Shown: positions 1 through 11,113, counted from the first letter of the stretch. The stretch is DNA of 26,933 nt from Gnomoniopsis sp. IMI 355080 (GCA_027946555.1 JAPEVC010000340.1:1-26933), one strand, 5' to 3'. Notes: generated by a model not told the origin, from the sequence alone. A program made the numbers and translations.

Positions 1-1
1 C

Positions 2-1198
2 CTCCCCACCAACGCCATCGCCATCCTCCCCTCCGCCTCCATCCAGTGGCGCTCGGGCGCCGTCTTCCACCCCTTCCGCCAAAACTCAAACTTTCTCTAC
101 CTCACTGGCTTCTGCGAACCCGAATCTCTCGCTGTCATCCACAAGACCGGCCCTCAACCCGACGACTTCCTCTTCCACCTCTACGTGCGGCCCAAAAACC
201 CGGCCCTCGAGCAGTGGTCCGGCCCCTGGAGCGGCGTGCAAGCCGCGCAGGACATCTTTAACGCCGACGTCGCCGATGACATTGCCCAGGTCGAGCGACT
301 CCTCACCCCTCTCCTCCAGAGCGCCACCAAAATCTACACCGATGCCGACCTCCCTTCCATGTTCCCCAACACGCGCCGCCGCTCCGGCCAGCCCGTCGCA
401 CCATTGAAACCGCTCCTCAACGCCCTGCGCATCCTCAAATCCCCCGCCGAGCTCGCCGCCATGCGCCACGCCGGCAAAGTCTCGGGCCGCGCCCTCACAG
501 CCGCCATGCGCCGCCAGTGGACGCACGAAAAGGACCTCGCCACCTACCTGAACCATGCCTTCACGGCCGACGGCCTCGACGGCCCCGCCTACGTCCCCGT
601 CGTCGCCGGCGGGTCGCGCGCAAACATGATCCACTACGTCCAAAACAACCAGACCCTCTCCCCAAACGAGCTCGTCCTCGTCGATGCCGGCGGCGAGTAC
701 GGCACGTACATTAGCGACATTACCCGCACATGGCCCGTTAGCGGGACTTTTACACCGCCGCAACGGGATTTGTACGAGGCTGTCTTGCGCGTGCAGCGCA
801 CCGGCGTGGCCATGTGCCGGGCAAACAATGGCGACTTGTCGCTGGACGGGATCCACCGCGCGACCGAGACCGCGCTGGCAACCGAGCTGCGGGCGCTGGG
901 GTTCAAGATGGACACGCCGGGGGATCTGGAGCGCGTGTTTGCGCACCATGTGGGGCATTACGTCGGGCTAGATGTGCACGATTGCCCCGGGTACGGGCGG
1001 AATGTGGCGCTCAAGAAGGGCATGTGTGTGACGATTGAGCCGGGCGTCTATGTGCCTGACGACGAGCGTTATCCCAAGCATTTCAGGGGCATGGGCATCC
1101 GCATTGAGGATAGTGTGGCTGTCGACGACGAGGGTCCGATTGTCTTAACGGTGGAGGCAGTCAAGGAAGTTGTGGATATTGAGGCGCTGAGAAGCTGA
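2..1198 (+). CDS. Xaa-Pro aminopeptidase, mitochondrial ICP55/XPNPEP3-like (5' partial)
   Basis: The reading frame is open from base 2, so the N-terminus lies outside the window; about 398 residues are visible, ending at TGA. The start of the visible part carries the aminopeptidase P N-terminal domain signature (FHPFRQNSNFLYLTGF, then GPWSGVQAA). The C-terminal half is the pita-bread metallopeptidase fold. The five metal ligands of the family can be assigned: Asp in LVDAGGEYG, Asp in YISDITRTWPVSG, His in HHVGHYVGLDVHD, Glu in VTIEPGVYVP and Glu in GIRIEDSVAV. Enzymes of this family remove the residue before proline or, like yeast Icp55, trim one residue from imported mitochondrial proteins after MPP cleavage. 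The Icp55-like assignment over cytosolic aminopeptidase P rests on the FRQNSNFLYLTGF and GPWSG blocks. The targeting peptide is not visible. Codon use is strongly C/G-ending. The gene converges on the bHLH gene. Confidence 0.9.
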   Translation, partial: LPTNAIAILPSASIQWRSGAVFHPFRQNSNFLYLTGFCEPESLAVIHKTGPQPDDFLFHLYVRPKNPALEQWSGPWSGVQAAQDIFNADVADDIAQVERLLTPLLQSATKIYTDADLPSMFPNTRRRSGQPVAPLKPLLNALRILKSPAELAAMRHAGKVSGRALTAAMRRQWTHEKDLATYLNHAFTADGLDGPAYVPVVAGGSRANMIHYVQNNQTLSPNELVLVDAGGEYGTYISDITRTWPVSGTFTPPQRDLYEAVLRVQRTGVAMCRANNGDLSLDGIHRATETALATELRALGFKMDTPGDLERVFAHHVGHYVGLDVHDCPGYGRNVALKKGMCVTIEPGVYVPDDERYPKHFRGMGIRIEDSVAVDDEGPIVLTVEAVKEVVDIEALRS

Positions 1199-1804
1199 GA
1201 TCATATCAAAGTGCTTTTGATGACCTCGTCTCGGCCTCTTCCTTTGTATATGGCGATCTAACCTCATCGGAAGTAATCGCAAGCATTAATTGTGTATATA
1301 TATGTATACTTTTGTTGTTGGGGCACATTTCACCTCTCACTCAGGGACGGTTTGCATCGGCGCAGGTCAGAAAAGCCTAGACGCCGCATCGTTTGTCCAT
1401 GGTATCTACAGATGATAGATTTGCATACACGGCGTTTGTTCCGTGCAAAGATGTCACATTACAATGCTTCTATTTGTGAGCCATACTCACGCCAAGTGGG
1501 GTGGTGGCCTTCCACCTTCGTGAGAGGACTGGAATCGGCCTTTCTCTCTACAGATCCTTTCGCAGGCTGTTGTATATGTACAGGAAGAGATGTGGAGTTA
1601 CCATCATCTCAACGGCAAAAAGACAAAAGTTATCCCTCTTTCCTCAAAGGTTGGCAATGCTTTGATGCTTCCGTTTGGTTTTTTCGTATCATCATAACTC
1701 CTGCACTTTAGCAAATGCCCTCGCCCTTTGATCTCCATTCCCAAAGACGAATACGAACGCCGATTGCAATGAGGGTATAGACACGCAAACAGGAGGTGCT
1801 GAGC
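1199..1804. other. convergent intergenic region, 3' UTRs
   Basis: A 606-base gap between the aminopeptidase stop and the bHLH stop. It holds a short alternating TATATATATGTATA-like stretch near 1292-1307 that could help 3'-end formation. A chance frame runs across the middle but shows no family motif. No other feature seen. Confidence 0.6.
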
Positions 1805-3826
1805 TCAACAGAATGCTCGCGGGTCGAACAACGTCCGGCTGTAGTTGGGCATCTGGAATGTCGGCCGTGCCGTCTGGCTAAGGAGCTGCTCAAAGGCCGC
1901 CAAACGTCGCGACAGTTGCTGATGTTGGGCCAAAATGGCTTCGTTCTTCTTCTCCAAGTAGCTGATATACTCGGTCGCCTTCGTCAGAACCGTGCCCTGT
2001 AATTGTTATTAGCATAGATTTTTTGGGCTGCTGTGTGTACGAAGCGACTGGAAAAGGTTCGCACTTGGGCAGCACTCACCTTGCTGACTTTAGGTCGATT
2101 CCCGGGCGCATTCTCATTGCCTTCATCAACCACGCCCTCCTGGATCGTCCGTAGCGCAGGTACCGCATCCCGAAGCTCAGCAATCTTGTCCTTCAAGTTC
2201 GTTCGGTACTTGCGCTCAATGTCGTTGTGCGCTGTCCGATCTCCCGATTTGCCCTTGCCTTTCGTTTCCTTGCTATCATGGTCGTCGTCGTCCTCCATTC
2301 TGTCCTTTTCCTTCTCCTCTCCTTTGATTTTGGCCTTGGTCTCTGGTTTTTCGGTGCTTGATCTTGAGAGCCGTGGTTGTGGCTCTTTGGCGACGGGTGG
2401 TGTTTCTGGCCTCAACAAGGGCGCATCATCGGTGATCTGGCCCATTCCAAGATATCCTAAGCCACCAAATCCTCCAAAACCGCCCAGTGCGGATAGATCA
2501 ATGCCTGAGCCCAATGTCGCGTGTAGACCGCCTCCTGCGACATATCCTCTAGACCCACTGGACTGCCCGAACTGTCCTGATCCCAAGCCTCCCATGATCG
2601 GCCCGGTGTTCATCGCGATAGCAATCAGGCGCCGTTGCTCGTCCTCGTTCAGCTGTTGCGGATTCTGCATGCTCATCAGAGAGTCGAGGCGTAGTCCCGG
2701 TTGGGGCTTTTCCCAGCTCAGTGGCGTCGAATATAAGCCTTCCCGTGGGGGGACGTCTGGTGGGGGCATCGAATCAATCCTTGACAAGTGATCTGCTAAA
2801 TTCATGGAGCCAAGATCCTCGGCCGTCATATCACCCTCCTCGGAAAGGGCGTAGTCCAGGGCTTCGTCTTCCAGTATATCCTCAGGTCGGAATGATCGGT
2901 GTAATGGCCTCGAGCTGGTCGACCCTGCTGCTGCGGATCTACTAGAGCCGTGTTCTCGTGCGCTTCTTTGGTGCGATCGGGCACCTGTCAAATGTGGCGA
3001 CGTATGTGAATGGTGTAGCTTCGGTCTTCAAAAGCAAGATTGTCAGTCACGCCACCATACTGGGTGGACCGGTGGGCGTAGGCACAGCAGAGAGGCTGAT
3101 TCGCCGGCACTGAGGTCATCATGGTGCATTTTACTCCCACCGGTGGCTCGGGGACGAGCTTACCGTTGTTGGTGTTGTTGATGTTGCTGCTGCTGCTGCT
3201 GCTGCTGCGGCTGCTGGTTCGGTTGTGTCTGTTGCGGTGATTGTTGTGGTTGCGTCTCCCTAACTTTTTGATGACTGAGCTCCGGACTGCCTACTTCCCC
3301 TGCAGCGCCCTCGTCATTATCAAACTGGATCCAGTAGTCAACATTATCAAACGGCGTTGACTCTGTACTCAGTTTCGTGCGCTTCCGCTCGTGACCGGCC
3401 CTGGATTTTGGTGGACGAGGCGGCAGTATCACTCTCGAACTTTGGCCAAATGGATGTTGTTGTGATGTCGTAGGGGAGTGGGCCTTGGTGGTGGAGTTGG
3501 AGGGAGCAGACTGGCCAAAAGACTCAAAAGACAAGCTGGTGGGGGCAGAGGAAGGTGAGCCTAGGGCAGAGTCGACGTTCAGACCTGCTGCATCCCAAAA
3601 GTTTGCGGTGGAGGCTGTTGAGGCGGCGGAATTGAAACGACGTTGTTGCTGGCTGTCGAGGTCGCCAGTCTGTTGGGCGTCAGCACAAGGACGATACGGC
3701 AAACCACGCATGGCTTCTTGAGAGAACCAACATGCTGCATGTGTTGGGACGCAAGGAGGGAAGGGATGTTACCTGGCTATTGGGATCGAGGAAGTACTCG
3801 ATGTGTTTGAGAAGATTGGGGTCCAT
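1805..3826 (-). CDS. bHLH transcription factor, SREBP-like DNA-binding domain
   Basis: Four exons: 3826-3773, 3669-3164, 3025-2080 and 1996-1805, giving 565 residues. Each junction keeps frame and has GT..AG ends (introns of 103, 138 and 83 nt). The start is the ATG at 3826 (MDPNLLKHIEYFLDPNSQ). The order is a short conserved N-terminus, a Ser/Gln-rich region, a polyglutamine tract (about residues 158-187), an acidic and then Gly-rich middle, a Lys/Glu/Asp-rich linker and a bHLH at about 453-525. The basic part and helix 1 read HNDIERKYRTNLKDKIAELR. Tyr460 sits where SREBPs have tyrosine in place of the usual bHLH arginine. Helix 2 (GTVLTKATEYISYLEKKN) is restored only by removing the last intron. 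A short coiled-coil tail follows. No transmembrane segment is visible, so a membrane-tethered SREBP route is unlikely. Targets are unknown. Related proteins bind E-box or SRE sites in the nucleus. Confidence 0.88.
3187..3207 (-). repeat. CAG microsatellite encoding polyglutamine
   Basis: Seven CTG units on the + strand (CAG on the coding strand) at the end of the second bHLH exon. They sit in a wider Gln-rich segment with His and Pro. Such repeats are length-variable, so this tract may differ between strains. Confidence 0.85.
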
Positions 3827-6065
3827 GATCGGTCACCCGCTCAGCATTGCATGAGCAAGAGGGGGTCAGGGGGCGTGACGAGCGTGAAATGGGATGATCT
3901 CACGGCACGGTCTGATAAGGATAGAATGGGCGGGAAAACCGTCGGCCGAAAGGGCACAGCAGTCCTAGAAGACTTGAACGGTGAGTGGTGCGAGGCGTGA
4001 GGCGAAGCGACGTGATCGCTGATCTTAGTTTTGGGAGCTGGGGGTGGGGTGTGTGGTGGTGGGTGTGCTTCTGCAGTGGGACACGCTGGACGGGTGTCGG
4101 GGATCAGTCGTGTGCCCGTGGCCACCGTGGAAAGATGGTCAACGTCTGGCGCGCATGGACAAGTGAGTGGGTTCGTGTTCAGTCAACCGGATTGCTGCTA
4201 GGCCTTGGTGTGACTCCTGCGCAGGTGGGTTCTCGAAAGGTTTCTCAGACCCTTGGAATCTGGTGAAGCAGCCGGCCCTGTAGGTAGCCTGTAGCTTGTC
4301 GACGGACAGGAGGTGAGGTGAGGCTTGCAGGGGCCAAGACCAAAGCAGCCAGCCAAGGCACCTAGGCGGGTGATTGATTGCGACCGAGTGGGCGCCCGGA
4401 AGATAGGTAGGACGACAGGCTCACGGAGTCTTTGAACGAGTCGCGGCAGTTAAGACAGGGGCCCTGAGAGGCGCACAAAAAGTCGACAACAATAGGGGTC
4501 CCAAGATCGAGGGCTGACGGTGAGCAGTAGCGAGGAGTGAGTGAGGTCAGGTCTTCTTCCGGTGTGCGGCGTGCATAAATCCGAGCCCCGGGTCAGCGCA
4601 AAGGTGGTGGGTATAGCAGAATAGATGTCGATTCAGTTTTCGAGATTTGGAGACTGGAGAGATGCGCCGCCCTTGTCCGCCGTAGCTGTGGCCGTACGAT
4701 ACCTCCGACGTATGCGAATAAGGTCCGCGGGTCAAGACGGGCAAATGATGAAAGAGAGCATCCACCAAGAAACAGAGGGACCCTCTTTGTGAAAACGATA
4801 AATTCAGGCAGCAAAGTTGACCTAAACTAGGGGGTGTCAAGAGCGGTCAGACACTGTCAGGCGCTATGAGTGTCACGACGATGTGATTAGAGGCGCATAT
4901 CCTATTGTCCTCAACAAAACCCCCTGGGACACGGTTGGTGTTGAAGATGGGCTGATGGTGGCGCACTGCTCGAGCTTGCTGTTGCGGGTGCTTTTTTCAG
5001 GGTGTCCAGGTGTGTGTAAGCTTCCGTGCTGCACTGCGGGGAGGTGTGATTAGAGGCCGGTCCAATGCTATAGTAAATAGGTATAGCTTTGTACGGAGGT
5101 AGGTGCTGACTGCTGACGGGCACGGAAGGAACGAGAGGGAATTGTGCGCGGCGCTGTGCGGGTAGACACCGGAATGGCAGGTGTGCATCGCAGATTCCGA
5201 CGATTCCAACGCCAAGAAAGAGAGAAGCATTCTTTTCAGACCACTTTGCTATCCAATCACGCCATTCTGACAGGTCCAACAGGGATGAGGCTGGCATGGG
5301 AAGGACAAGTAGCCAGGTACCCTGATTTTCGGCCCTTTTGGTTGGCAGGCGGCACCCATCCCGGATCCGCAATAAACCCCCAATCATCACACGGCTCCGA
5401 TCCCCATTACGAATAAGACACACACTCCTCATACACTTGTTGTCGACAACAGGCCGCCTTACACGTGGAATATGAAACCGAGTTGTATGATGATATCTGG
5501 TCAGACTGCAGACTAACAAGCATGGGTACTAATAGATGATTCGTTTGATCTGGGTCCCATGTTACTACGGAGTACACATACAGCAAAGCCTTGACTCTGT
5601 TGGAACCCTCAACGGCGCCCCAACGAACCGCCAAAGTTACGGGGCGGCCCGTTAGTACTACGCCCTATGTCCCAGGTGTACCGCAGTTCGGTACTGTAGT
5701 ACGTACCCCAGCTGCAGTAGATTCCTAGAACTAACCATCATCAGTCTAGCGTGATTCTTTTTCCAGGGATCACCGACTGGGATCACTGGGCCTCTTTACC
5801 CTTCGGCAGGGTCCGATATATGCAGACACGCCAAAACACCACCAACTTGTTCAAAAATGTGCATCATGTTACACCACATATCAACACCTGCAGTGTCTCA
5901 CACATCTCTCCCCTCATCCCGATCTCCAATAACACACATATCTCTCCAGCATGTGATATAGTCCAATGTGAGCCATTCGCTGGTTATATATACCTACTCG
6001 CGGCACACTTCACGGCGTCCTCCGTCTGGCCGGCGACGGCCGACTTGAAGACATCCATCAGCTAT
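3827..6065. other. long gene-poor region: bHLH upstream region and monooxygenase 3' flank
   Basis: A 2.2-kb stretch with no recognisable gene. The part next to the bHLH start is pyrimidine-rich on the coding strand, as in fungal leaders and promoters. A 202-codon frame on the - strand (4911-5519) is Ser/Pro/Arg-rich without any family motif and is treated as chance. Around 5571-5706 there are several short TAC/GTA-rich bits (a TACGGAGTA motif near 5573, and GGTACTGTAGTACGTACC at 5690-5707), typical of scattered short repeats in these genomes. A long upstream region is usual for a regulatory gene. Confidence 0.55.
3841..3852 (-). promoter_or_regulatory. minimal upstream ORF before the bHLH start
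   Basis: An ATG-CAA-TGC-TGA reading frame (three codons plus stop) ends 14 bases before the bHLH ATG on the same strand. If the transcript includes it, scanning ribosomes would meet it first, which could lower translation of the transcription factor. Whether it lies in the mature leader is not known. Confidence 0.35.
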
Positions 6066-7459
6066 CTACGCCTCCAGCTCCCCAAGCCTTTCGAACCCAT
6101 AGTCCTCAACAAGAACAAAATGCGCTGGCGGCCCCGCGCCCATTCTTAGCAACAGTGAAATGAATCCCGATACATGCATCAAGTACACGATCGCATTGAG
6201 AATCCACACCCCCCACGCCGTCTCTGGATGCATCTGCCTCGGCATTCCCGGTGCCAACTTCTGTGCTCGCGCAACCACAGGCCGCATCTTCTCCTCGTAC
6301 TCTGCAAATGCCGCAGCGTGATCGTTCACATGCTGGAGGATGGCTCCGGCGAGGTTCCAGGCGCCTGTCATGGCTAGTGTCGTACCCATGCCCGAGAAGG
6401 GAGATGCGCAGTATCTGGGCTCACGGGTCAGTGTGATGGCTGTTACTTACTAGCAGTAACAAACACAAAATAAAAAGATGAAACTCACCCAGCATCACCA
6501 AGAAGCACCACTCGGCCCTTGCTCCACTTGTCCATCTTCACCTGCGCAAGCATATCATAGTAAAAGTCATCGGTAGTCATCATCTCGCGCACAACTCTTC
6601 CACACTCCCATCCAGCGTCCTGGAAGTACTCCTTCATCAACTCCTTTTGCGCCGCGACATCCTCTTTCCTCCTCCCCACCACCGCAGCCAAGCGAGCATC
6701 ACTATCATTGACCAGAGTCATGAGGACACTCATCCTCTCTTTCCTCTCACTGGGCCGGATCATGACGCCGCGCCTCCCAGGGGCATGGAACCACCTCCGC
6801 CATAGCCCGTCCCCTTCTCCCGCCACGCCACTAAAGAACGCCCCGTACGTACCTCCCGCGACCCGCTCAACCCTCCGCCCCTCCCCCTCGGTGCCCCAGA
6901 CCATCTTCCTCGTTGTGCTCTGCACACCATCCGCACCCACAACCAAATCAAATCGCCGCGTTTCCTTGCTCCGCGCAAACTGCACCGTCACGCCCTTCTC
7001 ATCGTCCTGCTCGATGCGCTCCACCGACTCCCCGAAAAGCACCTCCACCCCCGCGCCCCCGGCCGCCTGCACCGTCTCACTCACCGTTCGCATCCGCGCA
7101 AACAGGATCCACGCCAGCGTCCCGCGCAGGATCTCCACATCCGCCGTCGGCGTCGACGTGCCGTTAGTTCGGTCGGCCGCTATCTCGGCCCAGACGCGGT
7201 CGCGTCCGTCCACGAGACGTACGCCCTTCTCGCGCGTCGTGGCCCGCCGGACGGCGAGCTCGATGCCGAGGTGTTGCATGATAGTGAGGCCGGCACCGCG
7301 GATGTCGATGTTTTGGCCTTCTTTGCGTAGAGAGGGAGCGCGTTCGAGGAGGGTGATGTGTGGTTTCTCGGGAGCGGGGAGGGCTGTGAGGAGGAGGAGG
7401 GTTGCTAGGGTTGGGCCGGCGATGCTGGTCCCGACGATGAGGATGTGGAGAGGTGCCAT
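6066..7459 (-). CDS. FAD-dependent monooxygenase (aromatic hydroxylase / TetX-like family)
   Basis: Two exons, 7459-6489 and 6414-6066, separated by a 74-nt GT..AG intron; 439 residues. The N-terminal Rossmann motif is the ILIVGTSIAGPTLA variant (residues 6-19). It is followed by an acidic ERAP turn and a GQNIDIRGAGL block (48-58) typical of TetX-like and salicylate-hydroxylase-like enzymes. The DG motif is VVGADGVQSTTRK (173-185). The GD motif, VVLLGDAG at about 317-324, is completed across the splice to YCASPFSGMGTTLAM. Such enzymes use NAD(P)H and O2 to hydroxylate or epoxidise small molecules, commonly in fungal secondary metabolism. The segment at 392-411 (from GVWILNAIVYLMHV) is hydrophobic and could be a membrane-associating helix. 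The substrate cannot be told. The gene lies on the same strand as the aldo/keto reductase, 1.8 kb away. Confidence 0.88.
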
Positions 7460-9233
7460 TATGAGGGATTTTGGAAGATCAGTGAGGTTGGAATATTCAG
7501 ACGTGTTGAACCGTCAGAGACTTGCACACTCGTCAGTGCAAGTTATTACTGGCTGCATGCGAACTGCTGTACGCTCCTGGTTGATGAGACGAGGCATATT
7601 GTCTCAGTTATTCCCAGCATAGAACCTTAGTGCTGACTGCTCCTGTAAGCTGGCGTCAGATCGCTTCATTGTCCTTCCGTCGCGGTAAGTTGAGTACGTC
7701 ACCGTTTCCCAGGCCCGTCGAGGCTCTCATTGGAGGCTAAGGCAGCCACATTCTTGGGGGCCGACCAACCCATCCCGCTCGGCCCGGACTCCGATGCAAG
7801 AATTACATATACGCCGTCAGCTTGTCAAAATGTCGCCGATGTTGGCCTAATATGAAGGATTCTATTATGTTGCGAGCACTGATCCCTGTATTAGTACCAT
7901 CAAAGAGGATGGTCTGTTGCTAATATTTCCCGGTCGTTAAGTCAGGGGGCAACCCCAGGACTGAATCATTATATGCTACATCTTGTCTGAGGTTTGGGCG
8001 TAGTTGTTGATCAATGGACTTTTGCTTCATACTCCAAGAGATATGTTACAGAGACGGAAACAGTTTGGAACTTTGTCCTCCGGTCTTTTGTTGAAAATGT
8101 AAGTGATTACAGAAACACGAGTAAAAAAAACTTGGTTAAAAGTATGCGGGAAACTCGGATTATCCTCCCGTGTGCAATAGTACTCCTCGGCGTGCTCTTG
8201 ATGCTCCTAGAACTCAGAAAGCTCAAACAAATCGACACAAAACAGAAAAGAATTCAAGACTGTACCTAGGTTTATTGCAAAAGTTATCTTTTATTGTCTT
8301 AAAAATGCACCAGTCCGCTTGCAAATTCAACAAATTCACTTACCTATTGAGACATATTGCACGCCGTTTTTGCAACACAACTGCGGTGTTCAAACTCGTT
8401 CGTAGACCAGTAGCATATGATCAGGGGGCTTTAACAAGCCACCAGAGACCTAGATCTCGGCCAAGTCCAATTGAGCTCAAGTAACACGCCCGTGGTGGCC
8501 CTACTTGATGAACCGCCGAGCTATCGGTCGCTGCCTTGTGTAACATGGGCCGCATTTCCATCGACAACATCTACGAGATAGAAAGATATTGACGAGAAGT
8601 ATTCAATAACGACGGAGCAGAAAGCGTTGTATATGTTGAATGATGTCTGCCCCGCGGTGCTGACTTGCCCCAAACTGACCAAGTGTTGCATGCTCTTTTA
8701 AAACATGCGGTATATTAAGAGTCAAATCGCCGAGCTCGCATGTAACTGCATCAAGACTACACACAAACAAACTGAATGAGGTCGAGGATTTTGCACGTAG
8801 CCAAGCTTTACCACATGGTCTACATAGGTAACCCACCTCAAATTTGAATCAAACCCGTCTATTTACCATGGAATAAAGGGAACCCTCCCACTGGCGACGA
8901 GTAGTCATGCGTTGTCACCGGCCCTACCTAGGTACCTACCTAGGTAGGTAAGTAATTTGATTGCAGGCTACAACACGAGCACCGCTCAACAGATTGTCCC
9001 GAACTCTGCCTCGTGTTTATCTTTTCTATAATATGAACAGCTGACTGGTTGTTGTGCTGTAAATTTGCATATTTCAATCTTTTTTTCATGAGCATGTGCG
9101 CTTGAAGCACAAGTGTCCATTTTTACCATATTGAAATTGTTTCAGCAGACAACAGGCGGTGGAAATTGTACTCTACACAAAATCAGTTATCTGACGTCTC
9201 CTAGCTCTTGATGTCGAACGACCTCCTATCGTC
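7460..9233. other. gene-poor, partly AT-rich intergenic region
   Basis: About 1.8 kb between the monooxygenase start and the aldo/keto reductase stop. The first few hundred bases would be the monooxygenase promoter. From about 8000 to 9200 the sequence is richer in A/T than the genes on either side. A 91-codon + frame at 7994-8269 has one hydrophobic stretch but no start context, introns or similarity that I recognise. Possibly decayed mobile-element or gene DNA, but no terminal repeats or transposase motifs are visible. Confidence 0.5.
8925..8950. repeat. TACC/GGTA palindromic repeat
   Basis: A 26-base tract made of TACCTAGGTA, CC and TACCTAGGTA followed by GGTA. Bases 8933-8950 (TACCTACCTAGGTAGGTA) form a perfect 18-base palindrome. 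Similar TACCTAGG-type tracts are known as dispersed short repeats in many Pezizomycotina genomes. No gene overlaps it. Confidence 0.8.
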
Positions 9234-10494
9234 TCACTGAGTAGCTGCTTTCTGTTTGGCGGCCATCATTCCCTGGACGGCCTGCCAGTTGTCAAGAATA
9301 GAATTCACGCCCGGTGTCCAAAGGGCGTCAATTTTAGCAGCAGTCTCCTCATCCAAAGGTCCCTTCTGGATCGCCTCCAGGTTACTCTTGAATTGAGCAA
9401 TAGAAGATGCACCGAGGACTACACCATCGCCCAAAGAACCGTCAAGAGCGGAATTGTGAACCACCCAACGATATCTAGGCTCTGTCCTCAGTACTGGGAA
9501 CAAGCGAAAGAGACAATGTGGTCCGGGAGTATGGGAATCGAAGCACTTACGCCATCTCCACGCCTGAGATACCCGCAGCAGCAGCAATCTCATGCCACTT
9601 ATCCAGCGTCGCAAGAGCACCCGGGTGGTTGTATATGAACTGATAGCACCCGCCGAGGAACGAACCCTTATCCCAGCGCCCACCCTTGAGAGATTCCTGC
9701 TCCCCCTGAAATTGCGCCGAGGTCTTGGCCAAGAAGCCACCTGCACTCGGGCTGTATGCCTTGATGGCCATCTTGTGTTTGCGGAGGACAGGGAAGAGTG
9801 TGCCCTCCGGCAGCCGCGCGAAAGCACTGTAGCTGGCTTCGAATACAGTGGGAAGTACGAAGCCCTTGTCCTTGCACACCTCGAATACCTCCTCGACTTG
9901 TTCGGCAGTATGGTTGGCGAGACCGAAACGCTTGAACGCGCCCTCTTTGTAGAGGGTATCGAAGCCCGAGAGAGTGTCTTCAAGGGGGGCACGAACATCG
10001 GGGCCATGGAAACATAAGATATCGATCTATTAAGTGACCGAAAGAAAGGGAAGTCAGCGTGAGGCACCGTCCCTAACTACGAAGGTATCCGAGACGTCAA
10101 GTTTCCAGCACACAGGAGAATAGCGACAGCTAACAGTGATTCCACCTCACCTCCGGGGGAAGGGCAAAAGAACGACACGGTAATCACACACCTGTTCACT
10201 GCCCAGCTTTCGCAAGCTCTCCTTGGCTTGAGCGATGATCACCTCTTTCGAAGAGGGTTGAGGGGAGATCCCGCCAGGCAGCTTGGTGCCAATTGCAAAA
10301 TGAGATGGGAACTGCAACTCCCCGAGAAACACTTCGGATGTCTGGTAGACGAACGCAGTATCAACTTCATTTACGAGGGGCTTGTTTTGTAGGAGGACTT
10401 CGAGCCATGGCTGGACATCTTTTGCAGGTTTGATGCCGTTGTCTTCAGTGAAGAGGCCGGCGCCGAAGATGAGCTTGGGTGGAGGGAAGGCCAT
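9234..10494 (-). CDS. aldo/keto reductase (AKR7 / aflatoxin-aldehyde-reductase-like)
   Basis: Three exons: 10494-10192, 10026-9551 and 9474-9234, giving 339 residues, the normal size for this family. Introns are 165 and 76 nt with GT..AG ends (donors GTGTGT and GTAAGT). The start is the ATG just before PPPKLIFGAGLF; an in-frame ATG at 10566 would add 24 residues that do not look conserved. The AKR catalytic tetrad is visible: Asp45 and Tyr50 (DTAFVYQTSE), Lys71 (FAIGTKLPGG) and His108 (IDILCFHGPD). Further family blocks are FGLANHTAEQVEEV, AYSPSAGGFL and VVLGASSIAQFKSNLE (cofactor phosphate site). The enzyme would reduce aldehydes or ketones with NADPH in the cytosol. It shares a 619-base divergent upstream region with the P450, which suggests joint expression. 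Confidence 0.88.
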
Positions 10495-11113
10495 ATTGGG
10501 TTGGGTTAAATGGAACGAGAGCACTTGTACTGTATCCCGACCTGGGATTGGAACATGTTCTTTCATTTACAAGTCAGCTCAGAGCTGCTTGAGAGTACGG
10601 ATAAGGCTGCTGACTTGCCAGGGGTACTGGCATGGATTCAGTCAACCAACAGACTCAGACTGCATCCAATGTGCTCTTTGCGATGCATGGCATCTACGTA
10701 GTTGAGTTACGGTATATTACCTAGTATTCAATAGGGCAAGGTCGGTTACCGTATGCAGAAGGAAGAATGTCCATGCTTCCGGGTGACGCGCCGCTTGTGT
10801 GTGTGAACCTTGGAATATATGCATAGGCGTTGTGGTCAACCCACACTCAAGAACAACGCCACCCTATGACGGGACCTCTTCGCAACCCCGCTGAAGACGA
10901 ATACGGCGCAGCATAGCATTGGAATGTATTTCCACGGACATCAAGCTCAGGATACTCTCTTCCTGTTTTTGTGGAAACACGCCCACCAGAGAAAGATAAA
11001 TGGCGCTGGAACTTGCGAAGTCTGACCTCCAATGTATCGAGGGCACGCCCAATTGCCGTAATAAAACAAAATCCTTGCACACATTCTGCTCACTCGGTGT
11101 GACAGATGCCACT
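10495..11113. promoter_or_regulatory. divergent promoter region, aldo/keto reductase and P450
   Basis: The two genes are transcribed away from each other and their chosen starts are 619 bases apart, so this segment must carry both promoters and leaders. Several chance frames cross it. I see no clear binding-site array. Confidence 0.6.

Noticed and set aside
86..958. Long - strand frame (290 codons) opposite the aminopeptidase
   Set aside because: Composition shadow of a G/C-ending coding strand; the + strand frame carries all metallopeptidase motifs.
2033..2791. 252-codon + strand frame opposite the bHLH gene
   Set aside because: Ser/Pro-rich antisense shadow; the - strand gene has a bHLH and consistent introns.
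4911..5519. 202-codon - strand frame upstream of the bHLH gene
   Set aside because: No domain, no introns and low-complexity composition; it lies in what is most simply promoter or leader DNA.
6708..7622. 304-codon + strand frame opposite the FAD monooxygenase
   Set aside because: Antisense shadow; the - strand has GD/DG motifs and the proper splice.
7994..8269. 91-codon + strand frame with a hydrophobic stretch
   Set aside because: AT-rich region, no homology motif, no start context and no supporting splice sites.
7460..9233. Transposon or mobile element in the AT-rich gap
   Set aside because: No long terminal or inverted repeats, target-site duplications or transposase/reverse-transcriptase motifs were found.
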